This document shows, piece by piece, positions 47,082 to 61,429 of a stretch of 64,000 bases of DNA (position 1 is its first letter; each line of letters opens with the position of its first letter). The notes beneath the pieces are model-generated. The model worked only from the letters and a program-made list of their open reading frames with translations, made no database searches and was not told where the DNA came from. The position numbers and the translations under genes were made by a program. This DNA comes from Marthasterias glacialis (taxonomy: Eukaryota; Echinodermata; Asteroidea; Forcipulatida; Asteriidae), in assembly GCA_911728455.2 (NCBI GenBank), contig OU452222.1:25658923-25722922 (forward strand), written 5' to 3'.

Positions 47082-48876
47082 ATGATGGAGTCTTAAGTGA
47101 AGTGTAAGTACTGAAAATACAAGTATTCAAAGTGAAAAGATATTACTTTATTTGAAATCATGTTCATTGTTTTAAGCAAACAACACAGATTTTTAGTTTT
47201 TACATCAAACAAAAGCCACAAAAAACAAGTGGTTTTAGATAAGTTTGCCGGTGGTATATGAAAGCAATTACAAAGTATTCATTCTGCCAGTGTATGATTT
47301 TTCAATTTTAATTGTTAAATACTTGTGCAAAGAGGAAAAAACTAAAATCTGATTGATTTGGTTTGCCTTTCTTTTGGTATTACCTGATATTACTTGGCGA
47401 TAAATTGAGAAACAGTTCTGGCCTGAAGCTTGGGTATTATTCAACTGGAATGCGATGAGAAGTTAAAAGTATACGCTTGTTGCTGCCACGTTAAATGAAC
47501 TCTGACAATTTACATTTAGTTGTAGAACACATCTACTGTCTGTAGACAATCTTTTAAAAAAAATTGAAGTGGGTGTCATTTTCAGTAAATTACTAATAGT
47601 AGCTAAAGTATTTAACTGTGACAGTATTTCGTAGATACAATATATTTCAAAAAAAAAGTTTTGACAAATCTTTACCAAAAAAATTGAATTAAACTTTATT
47701 ATAGTATTTAATTTGATATTTTTTCTAAAATAACAAAGTGTAATCCACCTTTTGTAAATTATCTTTTATTTAACGGGCAAATTTATCACATCATGTATTA
47801 TTATTAGCATTTTACATTGCAATATTTTTTTCTGAAATTCAGTACTGTTTTTTTTTTTTACGAAACTAAGATAAATTTGGCCGATTGGTTTTTAAGGTAT
47901 ATTTTGGCAGCTGTGACACAAAAGTTTATTTGGTTTGTGTATTTGACCGACAACCGTATCAACTCTTGGCTGGAGACGAAAAAACTACATCCCAAATGTT
48001 TTCCTTTTTTATTTTTGAATTGTTGATACTATTCACTTGCCTACAACTCTAAAATTGTTGTTTTATTTTTGTATTACAGATTGCCTTGTGTCATTATGTT
48101 GCAATTTATCATTATTATTATTTTTTTGTTTTATTTGTACCCAAAACAACACACATAAATAATGCATAATTATCAGTCATTATAAGAAGAAAGATGAACC
48201 CGAACTACAAAACTGACAATAGTTACAGTTAAATTCAAAAACAGTATTAGTCCCAAGGGTTTACATCAAATTGCGGGGAAAAAATGAGAGGAAAAACTAC
48301 CGTATTAAAAAACAAAAATACGAAATTTTGGAATATTTTTTGTAATTGAAGTTGCTGCAGAAAGGAAATGTAAACTTTTTTTAATTTTTTTTTTATTTTT
48401 TATATTTTAGTTTAGAGGGTAACATCCGTGCACAAACTGTGCTCTTGAAGGGGTCGAAAATATTGTCCATTGAAAAACGCAACAACAAAAAATGGACATT
48501 GTTAAAATATTTTCAAAAATTTTGGCGGGGGGAGGGGGGCACCTGGAAATTTAAAGGATTATGGGCATTGGAGGTAATTGTTGGAGTTCGTTAAAAACGT
48601 AAACGAAATTTAACGAAATGTACTATAAAATAAAAAAGTAATATAAACAAATTTGTTGAATACTCTCACGGGTAAGAGTGCCAAATAATGCATGATTTAT
48701 AATTTAGGGGACTGGTCAATACACCATGTGACCTTGTACACAAACAAGAGCGACCTTGTGCATCACAGGGTATTTCTTGGCAGGCAAGATACTACCGACT
48801 ACACTAGTTTGCTTTTTTTCTTCATAATTATCGCATAAACTCAAGAACTGTACACAATAACGGCTGAACGTAAGGC
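47082..48876. other. 3' flank of SNX21-like gene
   Basis: Very AT-rich, probably 3' UTR at first. No clear polyadenylation signal chosen among several candidates. A G-run (48526-48540) sits in ordinary sequence. No gene. Confidence 0.5.
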
Positions 48877-49975
48877 TTGACCGTTGACATGTTTCGAAAG
48901 ATGATAAAATTCAGACTGGACAATCTCTGTAGGTTTTCGATTTCTTTATGTGTGCAGAAAGTCCAGGCGCGGAGGTCATTTTGTGTTAAACATCATTTTT
49001 GTGTCACAGGGTTGGACTACGATGGTAAACAAGTTTCCTCAATTCATGTTCTTTTTCATCCCAAGATGGAGTGGGCTGCGAACGGTCTCCAGCCATTAAA
49101 AAGGCAGATAGTTGTGAACAATCTAAGTTTTAAAGAACGTACATTAAGAGGAACCCAAACTGCAAGGTTACATTTGAAAAGTACCATAACTGCATGATGT
49201 TCCAATATTGTTACCAAGTTTCAGCGTGATAACGCTGATCTTGGTAGAGGGCGCTCTTTGCGTCTTTAACAATACAGTGAGTGCTTTAATTGATTATATT
49301 CTCATTATGATAACTATAAACAAAGTTGCTGAATCTAGTATGAATGATGTTTTTTTGTGTAGTCTGTTGATCTTTGTTGTGTTTTGTGATAATAATGAAG
49401 TGAATGTTGTAATTTAATTACTTGGTTGTCAAAGTCTAAACAGTTTCCTGTCTTAATCTAATCTTGCTTTGGGGACATTTGGTGGAATAAAAGTGAAGGG
49501 ATAAGAACGACTCGTCTTAATCTAGTAACTGTTGGTCCCCATAGCTTCGTGCGGTACGGGGAAAGGTCGCTACCGTGTTGATCCTTTGTTCTCGGAAATG
49601 TGCTCATACTTGGGGCTACGAAATTTACCTGGTATGTTTGCTGCCACCAAGCGGTCCAAAGTCTCCAATTGGAAAACGCTTCCTTTGATTTCATGTCTAA
49701 ATCTTTAATAGATAAACGACCATTAGGTGAGAAATTTCACTACATGTACTCAGCTATTTTATTTTGTAAGCTTGTTACAAAATGGTGTAGTTTTCCCTAG
49801 ATTTTTCTAGCACTGACGATACAGTCCCCAAAGTTCTCGGGATATCAGAAGATGGAAATGCCATCCTTTCAACGTACCTCCTAAGATTTGGATCCACGTT
49901 TTAGATCTTTTTGTCGGCATTGACCATGTTTTTGTTAGTGTTGACGATCGTTTGGGCTGATTAATCGACAGCAGG
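48877..49975. other. Intergenic, one unexplained ORF
   Basis: A 106-codon ORF (48877-49197) has ordinary composition but no recognisable family and no matching splice partners; I cannot support it as a gene. Confidence 0.4.
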
Positions 49976-50102
49976 GTAGCCATGGAAGGGGGGCACGCGC
50001 CCAACACCAGATGCCCCCATGAAAAAAATCCAGATACATGTAATTCATTAAAAACATGGCCCCTCCCGCGTGTGACCCAAAAAATCCAAGCTACGCCGCT
50101 GT
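49976..50102 (+). repeat. Dispersed repeat ending ctacgccgctg
   Basis: Same order of blocks as 12990-13145: C/G-rich start, ccagatacatgtaattcatt, C-rich block, terminal ctacgccgctg. Confidence 0.65.
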
Positions 50103-50676
50103 TAATCGATTAACAAATTACTGTTTTACAGTCCACGCCTATTTTTTGTTTTGACAGATTTTCGTGTGTAGAAGCCGCGACAACGTTTCACCCCTTTATA
50201 ACGGTTGGCTTCTATGCTTGGTTTCACAAAGAGCCAAGTGTGATGTCACAATACAGATCACTGTGGAAATATTGGCACTTTGTGAAATCGAGCCCTCATA
50301 TACATATACATGTTTATACATAGTCTCAACTTTTGAAAAGTGTTTTCATGTCGGTGGAGTGTTACTGTTTTATGACAATGGAAGAGTGCGCGTGCGCCCC
50401 GCGCAACTCGCGGCCAATAATGGGTTTTCATTTGACCTCAGTGAGGGCGCTGTTTGAGCTTGTGACGTGACATATGCAAAGGGTATTGGTTAAGTTTCAT
50501 TCCCCACGATGCTTCACTAAAAAGTATGGAACATTTCTTTATGATTCGATTTGATTCTGCTTTTATAAATACTTGTAATGTGTTGTGATTGGAATGTTCT
50601 GATTAAATTAATAATGTATGCCATGATTGGTGAACGTACAGCTTTTGTGTGTGATTTTGTTCAATTATTACGATTT

Positions 50677-50724
50677 TAGATAGATGTTAATATTTGCATC
50701 GATGCAAATATTAACATCTATCTA
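50677..50724. repeat. 48-bp perfect palindrome
   Basis: Arms 50677-50700 and 50701-50724 are exact inverses with no spacer (core tatttgcatc/gatgcaaata). It lies at the 5' border of the adjacent SINE, inside the pair of direct repeats TATTACGATTTT at 50666-50677 and 50943-50954. Confidence 0.95.
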
Positions 50725-50725
50725 T

Positions 50726-50942
50726 TTGTTGCGGTACCTGCCGCTAATAATACTGGATTCGAACTGGCCCCTCGTCACCGGGCGTGCTCGGTGGTCTAGT
50801 GGTTAAGACATCTGCTCTAGTCATGCGGGAGTCGTGGGTTCGAATCCCACCTGAGTTGCCTGTGGGTTTTTTTTCCACAGGACTCGAAAGCACTGAGTAT
50901 ACAGTGCTTATCACACATCGGTGTAAGGCAAATTGAAATTCA
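50726..50942 (+). mobile_element. tRNA-derived SINE, good copy
   Basis: Pol III A box tggtctagtgg (50792-50802) and B box ggttcgaatcc (50837-50847) are intact. The head (cggtacctgccgctaataat) and tail (gcactgagtatacagtgctt, cacatcggtgta) recur at 32058-32290. The 12-bp direct repeat TATTACGATTTT flanks the unit plus the palindrome. The acceptor stem does not close as a functional tRNA. Confidence 0.85.
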
Positions 50943-51039
50943 TATTACGATTTTGTTGTTTGTTTCAATATGGAGGTTTGTACGACGACGTGTGAATGAG
51001 CTTTTAAGCTTTAAAAAGCGATAATCTATATTTAAAGTG

Positions 51040-51225
51040 AAAATTCAGGTTGGCTTAGTGGTTTCTTCCCTGTAGTGGTTATTCCCTTCCCCTGTACCTC
51101 TGTACTGTTGACCCCGGTTCGAATCCCGCATATAGGATCGGACCCTTGTATGCGGATGGGTTTTAGTCCCTGATTGCGTGGGTTTTTTCCTTAAAGAGGT
51201 TTCCCTCCCACATCTTTAACTGATA
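51040..51225 (+). mobile_element. Second tRNA-derived SINE family
   Basis: A box tggcttagtgg (51051-51061) and B box ggttcgaatcc (51116-51126), followed by atgggttttagtccctgat and gcgtgggttttttcctt..ggtttccctccc. The latter resembles the conserved central domain of some invertebrate SINEs (Ceph/Meta type) from memory, so that part is tentative. Confidence 0.7.
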
Positions 51226-53389
51226 TTTCTTCATCATCTCTTCACAGGTATCTTCAGGCCGACGGGTTACAGTATTAGTCTCTTTTTAAGATTCCTTTGT
51301 TTCATCACCAGAAAGTTATACTAATAATTAATGACGCTGCCGAGCAGAAAATCGTTTGTCAAATTGTGTTTGCTAAAAAAGTAGACAGCAACGTAGAACC
51401 AGTCACAGCCATGTACGTGTACATTACGTTGTATTTATGGATTGTAAACCAATGTTGCTAAGCACGACCGACTTCTCTGTGCTTAAAGATTTGTGGGGCT
51501 TTACTTTATTGCACCAACGGATTGTGCCACGCTCAATATTTTGGGAGTCGACAGGTCAGCGCGTAAACGCCGCGTCTTCAATGAAACTCACTAACTGACA
51601 CGTGGGAGCATTGACTTCCAAAATGGCACAACCAAGATTGTTGTGGCGATGACGTCCGGTGAATTAGGTCAAAAGACTTTATGGGTAAGGACGTTAAAAT
51701 GCGGGATTTTATTCCCCTCACACGGTAAAAAGTTCGAATTCTCGAGAGACTTATTTTGTTCATTGGGCACTTTGCCGTTACTCTGAATATGAATATAAAA
51801 GTACAAAATTAACTACTTGCATAGGTTGTCAACTTCAATATCTAATTATCAGAGCGAAAGTGTGGACTCTGGGCGGAATGTACGACAAAAATATGATGAC
51901 ACTATTTTATTTTTGTTTTAGAAATGATGTAATGGAGAAATGCATCCCCTCCACCCCAGCGAGTTGTGGGTGCACTACACTAGATAGAGAGAAATCCATG
52001 CGCTGAGCCTCATTAATCAAATATAAACCCACAACTTTTTCTGTAAATCAAAGATTTGAAGGTCCTTGCTTTTACGGATTGTTAAAAAATGGTCCAACAT
52101 TGTGCCCCTGGGGTTGTTAACTTTCATCCTGGAGCATTTTGTGTAGACTGGCCCTCTAAAAATGGCCCTATTTTGCTTAACAGTGTAGGGTCATTTTTCC
52201 AAGATGAACTCTGGCCAGTTTACTCGTTCAGGGGTATTTTTTATTTTGGGTCAGCCTAGCAAAAATTCTCAACGGCTAACCTACTAAAAATTGAAAAGAG
52301 AAATGAAGTTTAGTTATCAGAAAATATATTCGAATTGTTTTCTAGAGGCTGAGAGACTTTTAAGTATTTTTTGAGTATTTTTGAATATTTAGCATTTAGC
52401 ATTGGTTACTATGGGAGCCTATTTAGTGTGGTGCACCCTATTGTGTAGAAAGTTCGTCTGATAGCGCCCTCTTTTGACCCAACTTCCTTCAGCCCATGTT
52501 AATTTATCGTGTGGAGGACACACAGTTGTTGTTTTTTCACTGTTGCAAGTGAAATACACAACGGTTATTTTTCGGGGTCTTTAAAATGCCATTTCCTCGA
52601 GAGTAAGACGATATTTCAGACAGAAGTATAATTGTAATCTGCAAGATTGATACGTGGGTGAGCTTCATAGTCACTGCTTTTTAGATTTAAAAACAATCAT
52701 CTCCTCCCCCGATATTTACTAATCCTATACTTTGTCTTTGGAGATTATTTTGTAAACTGAAGATCAATAACGACCGTATTACCAATAAATAGAGCCGTAG
52801 TGTAATTTATGGTTCAATCTATTACTAAGACTCGTAATTTTTCTTTTCTTTTGTTTTTATATACATAAAATTATATTAACAATAGAAATGACAATGACAA
52901 ATAACACCGTAAAATGTTTCCATGTGGCTCATCACAATGTTGAGATAACAAATGGCTTCTGAGGTTCGCGAAACTGAGCTGGTGTTCTGCGGGGAAATCA
53001 TCTGTTTGTCCCCTCGCTCTTTGTACGAAAGGCAGTGAGCCTATAAACAATGTATGTACACTACGCGCGTAGTACGCCCACCAGGACTGGTGGATGGAAA
53101 GAGAAAGGAAAAAAACATAACCTCATAAATAATTTTGATGGAAACAAGCTCGCCGCTGTTGTGATTGTATCGCGTGACCGCTATAATATTTCGAACATTG
53201 TTTACTACTGAATAGGCCAGACACCTCCGGAACGATTTTGCTGGATGGATAAATCTAAATGTCATCTTTGGTATATTGTACTTTAGTCTCTGGTATAGAG
53301 CAGTAGTGCTAAGAAAGTCTGTTAAAAATTGTTAGTTGTTATCTGGACGTTCAAATGTAAAGAGAGTTTGCGGTCTGACTTATTCTAGG
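51226..53389. other. Intergenic, nothing recognised
   Basis: No exon, TIR pair or array that I could support. The last few hundred bases are the probable promoter region of the signal-peptide gene, without an identifiable TATA box. Confidence 0.45.
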
Positions 53390-55077
53390 ATGAAGACTGC
53401 GGTGCTTTTCATCATTTCACTGCACATGGTGAGTAGTTTTTTTTTACGGCCCGGGGACATTGCAAAGTAAACGACGTATTATTTCAGATCGATTCATAGG
53501 CGTTTTTGAACTCGTTCAATTGGGAAGGGAGAGGGTTGGTATGATTTTAAGAATAAATGTTTTGTTGTAAATTTAAAAAGCTGGAGGGGAAATAACAGAT
53601 CCACAAATACCAGTTCAAACTCCGTTTTGGATTCTAGTGTAAAAGAAAAAACAAATTTTTAGTACAAAAAGAGCAAAAGAAGGTTACACAAGGAAGCAAT
53701 GTGTGGACATGGGAACTGAGATGTTCACACAAGGCATGATCTCGAGACATTCTGTGGACTTACAAACGCCCACAAAAGTATACAAAACAGAACATTTTAA
53801 TTCCTTTAAAAATACAAAAGGAAGCAATTTTTCAGTGCACTCTAAAATGCCTATATTGCATAATGGAAGCTTTTTTGTGTGTAGAATAGATGTAAAAAGC
53901 TATAGGCTAGGGATAAATGTGGGAAGGCGTTGGGGAGGGGGTGTTGATAATGTATAATTTGCCCGCTTTCTGTACGGTGGGGGAATACTGCCAACCCCTA
54001 CAACATTTGCATCAAGGTTGATTGATTCGTACTGCCTGCATGAATACTGGAGGTGTTTCGTAAGTAAGGTAATTGTGTTTCCTTTCTTTGGGGGCCCTTG
54101 CGGCGATTGAAGCCGATCTCCCCGTTTTCTTCGCTGTAACTCTTAGTTGCCGATAGCGGGAGACGGGCTTTATAACCCGTTTTGATTGGTCTTATTCCAT
54201 TAAACAAATCATTGTGAGGAATTTAATGACAACAGCATTCATCGTTTTGACTCCGGTAATCTTGTACATATATTTCTTGATACATACTGTTATTTTCATT
54301 TTAGCCAAGTTTTCAGATCCTATACTTGGTACATCGTAGTTTTACCATTTATCCTGACCAGCCAATAACTAGATTTGCGGTTATGTGTTTTGACGAATGC
54401 ATGAAGTGACGAGTCTCGACTTGTCCTTTTTCACAGTCTCTAAAACACCAGTCTAAAAAAGTAACTCAACTTTGCATGCAATTTTTCTCAAAACATTGAA
54501 CATAGTGGCTTTGGGACAGATTCATCACTACTAGTAAAAACTTAGTCGACTTATTCCTTTATTATGCACCTTTTTTTGAATAATAATCCACGCACTTATA
54601 TAGCGTTCTTACGCAAAGGTATCACAACGCTTTATGACAAAAATACATTCAATTCATCAATGAAAAAAAAAAGTGGCAAGGAAATAAATAGCCTAAAGCA
54701 AACAAAAAAGTTTGAAAAAGGTGAGTTTTTAAGCGATGTTTTGAATTCAGTAAGAAAGACGGCATGATGAATTTGATAAGGAAGATTATTCCAAAGGTTT
54801 GGGAGTATAGCTGCTATAAAAGCATTTGGCAGATTAAAAAAAAGCCTGGTTTGAGGTTTTGTGAGAATCCTGGTATCAGAGCGAGAGCTGGAACGGAGTA
54901 TACGATTAGGCTGGTATAGGGTGATAAGTTCAGTGAGCTAAGAAGGAGCAATTTCGTTCGTGCATTTATACGTAATGGTTAACACCTTCAAGATGATACT
55001 CAGCTTCTTTTCCTTTTTTCCCCCTACACAGTTTGTGATAGGCCTACGTGGAACATACTGCGCTGCCACTATCAATG
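53390..55077 (+). CDS. Start of a secreted protein gene (signal peptide, two exons)
   Basis: Exon 53390-53428 encodes MKTAVLFIISLHM and ends at a consensus donor (atg/gtgagt). Exon 55032-55077 follows a pyrimidine-rich acceptor (tttttccccctacacag) and encodes FVIGLRGTYCAATIN plus one base, then another consensus donor (g/gtgagt). Joined in phase 0 they make a basic start, a hydrophobic core of about 15 residues and a small-residue region around CAA, a textbook signal peptide. The next exon must begin at phase 1; I could not find a convincing one before the right edge, so the mature protein is unknown. Both exons are tiny, so chance is possible. Confidence 0.45.
54555..55000. mobile_element. 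Probable retroposon-derived fragment
   Basis: gcacttatatagcgttctta followed by gcaaaggtatcacaacgctt resembles the inverted tail of gcgctatataa-type non-LTR repeats. The following attattccaaaggtttggga .. agcctggtttgaggttttg is of a style common in such 3' regions. Lies within the intron of the signal-peptide gene. Assignment from general resemblance only. Confidence 0.3.
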
Positions 55078-56696
55078 GTGAGTGTGTAGACAAATTTTAT
55101 TCTTAGTGTGTTTTATTCTTTTACGGTTTGGTGTATCCTAAATTAAAGGGATAATACCAATATGTTTTGACGGGACACTTCTATTCCAATCCTTTTCAAA
55201 CTTACGTAAAAAAAAACATCTGTGAAAAAATCAGCCAAGGTTGTCTCGCTTACAATAAAAGGCCGAAAGGTGTAATCATTATTATTCTTATACTGTCCTC
55301 AATGGCACAAATTTTTAAGGCCCATGACGACCAGAGTTTTCCCGATTGCGGACTGGTCATCATTGGGAGAAGAAGATTCGATTTTAGTAGGGCTATTTGT
55401 ATATCTAAATTGAGATTGTTTTGGGTGATGAATGAGGGCCCTCGGTACCAGCTCTTTAAATCTTTAGGTTATAGATTCACAGACCCGTAGGTGTAGGGTA
55501 TGGTTTGAAAGATCCCCCTCTACGAAAATCTTTATGGAGAAAAAAAAGTGAACATCTGAGGAAATTTTCTTGAATACGTAGAAATTCCTAGGTACGGAGC
55601 CTCAAAAGGGACATGTCAGGTGAAGAAAAAACTGAACACGTCATTCGTTTCCTCGAAATATTATTTTGAGGGAACGAAATATTTTTTCGTTTTCTCGAAA
55701 ACAATTTAGTGGACAGTGGACGGAGCCCTTGATATAATTATTTGTTTTGATATTTTGAAATTTTAAAGCTGTGAAAATCTTTTTGTAGCGCAGAACTGCA
55801 CAATTTTATTCAAGAAAAATCAAATCTAACGAATAGTGAAAAGGAAAATTTGTGGATTCTAAGGAAAATTTTGCCATTTTCTGAAGAAATTGAAATAGTA
55901 TTTACAGTGGAAGGACTGAATGCACAACATACTCGAATTTACAATCAGTACAGATGACTTTGTGGTGCATGGGTAATTAAATAAAACTTTTGTAATGCAA
56001 ACCATAACTGTGGTTCAGTTAAAACCACGACTTGACGATTTCCCTTGTCGGCAGACATTTAGGACAAAACCTTTGTACTCACCCGCTTTGTCATTACATT
56101 TTTAATTACGTTTCTTTTTAATTTGATGCAATTCCGCCGCCTAACAATCTAGCGTTGAGCGAACACAATAAAACGATCGATGCCTCGAAGGGTAGAACGA
56201 GTATCAGTAGCGAATTTCAATTTGCCAAACAGACACAAAGTACTTCAATTTGTCTGTGACCTTTGGTGATAATAACGACTTCCAAAGAAATTAAATTACG
56301 TTTCTCCACCAAAATAATGTTAAATTTTCTCAGTTGTATTGGTGGAGCCAGTGGCGTACCCAGCAGGGGTTGGGGTTAGGGGCGCATGGGCGGCAAAACC
56401 CTTTTCACTTCTTCTCCAATGAGATCGAAAAAATGCACAGACTTTTTTTGTGGAAGTCGCGTGATACATAAGGCCAGTAAGCCACTCGAGGTGTGGGCTA
56501 CAAATCAACTGTTTTCCAGGGGCCGTTGCCACCTACTCCTGGGGCTGAAACAGGGTAACCCCCTTTACAGTCCGTAAGGATGTAGGCTTGGTATCATCCA
56601 TCAGAAGCCTGGCTGGTAGAGCAGAAGGCTCTACCTCCCCAGCTTTTACGAGACTTATGATTAGATACATGAAATAGCCCCCACTCCCTCCCACCC
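55078..56696. other. No recognisable feature
   Basis: AT-rich, short ORFs only. ctggcgtacccagcaggggttgg (near 56352) is a boundary-like motif of the dispersed C-rich repeats. The missing downstream exons of the signal-peptide gene were sought here without success. Confidence 0.45.
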
Positions 56697-58101
<1,405 letters not shown>

Positions 58102-58970
58102 ACAAACTTTTAACAATTTTTAGCCCCTGCTTGCTCCCTCCCATCCCCCCCCCCAAAAAAAAAGGAAAAGAAAGAAAGAAAATGAAATGTTTAGTTTCGC
58201 CACTGAAAAGAGCAAATTTATCTTGGGCCAATCAATTGGAAAAATATAATTTATCATTTGTCATGCATACAAAGTGGCGCACACAAATTGCATTAGAGCC
58301 GGTACGCACAATGATCTGACATTATTATGCGGAGAATCATTATCCCACTTGGCAAGCCTGACAAAGTGCTGGGGTACAATGGAGACATTTCGCTACTCCC
58401 ACCCAAAGTGAATGAAAAAGTAGTTTATAAAAGTACACAAAAAGAACAATCAAGGCGTTTTTCCCCTATCAAGATGGCTCATTGCAGGAGCTAGCAGGCG
58501 CGTACGCAGGGGGTGTTTTGGCTGTTAAACACCCCCCTTTACCCTGTAAAAATGGGGATGGAAAAGAGAGTACCAAAGTACAGAAAAGGAGAAAGAGATT
58601 TTTTTTTATTACCGCTAAACAAATTAAAAAGAAAAAAAACATAATAAATAACAAGTATGAAACGGGGGGATTTCGACATTGTTCGTATAGGCCCTTCCGC
58701 CCCTGTCCACTCCGCGCTTACACATATTATGTACGTGGCGTGAGCAAAATCGCAACGCGGCGGAGTACGTTTGAAGACATAAAAATGTGAACTCTACCAC
58801 GTCCGCAGTACAAAGCAGTGTGAAATATGAAGGTGGCGCGGCGTGCACCGGTGGCGCGAATCTCCAAATCTCCATCTCCGTAGTTGATTGCAGCATTGCA
58901 GCAGCCTTTCTACTAAACCCGCTTTATTCCTATTGTCCGGTAGCAGGTATGTATTCACCAAGTAATAAGA
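58102..58970. other. Intergenic with a dispersed repeat end
   Basis: 58475-58560 carries ggcgcgtacgcagggggtgt and a C-run, an end shared in inverse orientation with 63040-63072. Otherwise nothing recognised. Confidence 0.5.
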
Positions 58971-60596
58971 TTAAAGGTACACACCGGCTTCGTTGGGCTA
59001 TTTGGGCTACAAAATAGGCTAACATATGACTTCAAAGGTCTTTCAGGAATGGAGAAGAACGGTTCCTAAAAGAAACCATCAAATTTTGCCGTTTTCGAGC
59101 ATTTTTCAAAAAACGATTTATCCGAACCAAAAAAGTGGTTCGGATAAATCACGTGATCTTCGGAGTTAGTTTTACTTCCAGCCGTATGAAAGTAAACTAC
59201 TGAACCAAATTTAAATCCTTTTTTTACAATTATTCATGAGTATTTGACAAAAAAGACTTATGGATTCAGATTATTGATACAATTTGTAAATAATGATGAA
59301 AAATCGAACGTAATATTCACATTCAGATGTGTCCGTGCAACCGAGACGTGTCTTACGGCGCACCAGCGTGGGAGCTAGCGGAACGTAAACCTTGGGGCAT
59401 ATCCCGTACAGCCGGTGCCGTGTCTCGTGGGGCCAGAGGGACAAACTCTGGGGCATGAACTCCCCAGCTCGCCGGTCGGTCTAGCCGTAAGCGTGGGAGC
59501 TTGTCGGAGGGGTAGGGAGCCAGACCAACAATTATGTTCTTTTAACGAGGGTTTTAGTCTGTACCCCTACCTATTATCCCCTAACTATTGTAACGTGTTG
59601 CCTGCGCTACCCACACGAGCGACGACGATGGGGAATGTTTATCCCGTACAGCTGATCTATCTACTTCTATAATAGCTGCATAATGTCCACTCCCCCCCCC
59701 CCCAATCGCCACAACAAAAAACCGGTGGCGGTGGCCGCGGCCGGCCAGTGAAGTCATCGCCCGAAAAACGGGAGAATGCCTTCGCTAAAGCTGTCAGGAT
59801 TGGCAATCCGTTTGCAGCGAAAGCAGGAGGCTCGCTTGGCACATGACTGTTATTGGCCAAGCCAATGTGAAAAGATGGTCCAAGATTAGGGACACTACCA
59901 TTAGTTTTTAGACTGCAGCAGGCTGGTCACGATGAGAATATGAAGGATGTGGTCTTTGCCATAATTTTGATGGACAGGTTTGTGTCATAGAACTGTATTG
60001 TGAACATGCCTGCGTATATTTGAATTCATGAAGACTCACATTTGGACAATATTATTTTATGGTCAATCATGTCTGTGATGTCCACATTGTGCCAAGCTTA
60101 TTCTTTCCCTTTCTACATTTGAACACGACCTGACAACACAGATTAGTCCTGGACCCAACTGGCATTCGTCCAAGTATTTTTTTACAACATAGGGCCTATT
60201 TGCGATATAATGAAGAAACATTCTCCATTGCAAGTAAGTTCGTCCATTTCGTCGTACACAGAATACACTGTCTGTTTATGTCTGTTTTTTTACACGTGAA
60301 TTTGTGCTGGATGGATATGAAGTCTGGATCCTCATGCCTCGTCATTGTAATAATTCATACATAAACAGAGCACCAGTCTACTTACAACATTGCGCAACAT
60401 TGGCACGTAAACTTGACAGTTGCAACGGCTGGAAAAGCGTATAAGCTGACCTTTGACCGTGTTTTGTTTTTTTCACATTTTTCGTTAATTACGTGATATT
60501 TTGATGATTTTTTTTCAAGAACAAGCATTTAAAAATTATTGTCTGTCATTCCACATCACTAAATTAGGTAAACAGTAAGCCGGTGTGTACCTTTAA
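58971..60596 (-). mobile_element. TTAA-ended transposon, second near full-length copy
   Basis: Starts TTAAAGGTACACACCGGCTT and ends with its exact inverse. The interior is the reverse complement of 10694-12308 over nearly its whole length, with small differences and a longer C-run (59693-59703) that breaks the ORF seen in the other copy. Perfect 20-bp termini suggest it is younger or better preserved. No transposase. Confidence 0.9.
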
Positions 60597-60675
60597 CCCT
60601 TTTAGTTCACTGACTGAATGCAGTATTTAGTTAATCCAGGAATGGAATTACACCACAGGGGATGGCGAGACAAGC

Positions 60676-60800
60676 AATGGCGTTGATTGGTGGGGGACGG
60701 GGGGGGACACCCCACTTTTTAGAGTGGGGGATAGCATATCAAATGTCCCCCCCCCCCCCCACCCACTGTTTGACCCCCCCCAAAAAAAAAAAAAAAAAAT
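60676..60800. repeat. C/G/A homopolymer-rich block
   Basis: gggggacggggggggacacc, a run of about 14 C and a run of about 18 A. Similar in style to 37965-38030. No coding content. Confidence 0.7.
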
Positions 60801-61429
60801 GGATATATGCTAAATAAAAGTAACAATATACATCATTTCGGGGAAAGTAAACGTGAGTGTTTTCGGGTTTTTCATACATTTTCTTCAAAGAACTGATAAC
60901 GTTCGATTGGTAACGGGTGAAATGATTTTTGTGTTTACATTGCCCTGTCGACGGCGCATACAAAGATGGACCTTGCGCACAATGCTATTTGGGCCTGTTT
61001 CCGGCCAAGCTTGTTTCCAGCCCTAATCAATGCAGAAAATTGGCGAGTTTTGTTCCAGACATGAACGCGCCCGTTATACATTTTCTGTCTGTATCACGGC
61101 ATACGAGAACGACCTGCAGAGCAATTATTTTTTTGACGAGGGAGTGAAAACGTTCAGGTATGCTTTTTGTTTCTCTGAATGTTTTTCGTCCCCAACGGCG
61201 TAGCGACCGGGGTGTGGACGTGACACCCCAAATATTTTTCCTAAGTAAGCATTTAGAGCCACAGTTGGCAAATTGAACACCAAACGTACCCGAGTAAGCG
61301 CTCGGACTGAAAACAAATCCATTCGACAAGCCTAGAGATTTGCCGACTAATTTGCCGACTGAAAATTTTAGTTTCATCCTTGTAGTGTGAGAAGTCAATC
61401 TTTGAATTAACAAATTAATATTCTCGGCA
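60801..61429. other. No gene supported
   Basis: A 183-codon reverse ORF (61027-61578) overlaps the tandem repeat that follows and shows no family motif. A repeat-derived open frame is the simpler reading. Confidence 0.5.

Noticed and set aside
48877-49197. 106-codon ORF as a gene
   Set aside because: No recognised family, no promoter or splice context, and the length is expected by chance in 64 kb.
50780-50862. Functional tRNA gene
   Set aside because: A and B boxes are good, but the acceptor stem does not pair and the segment is embedded in a SINE with a second copy at 32058.
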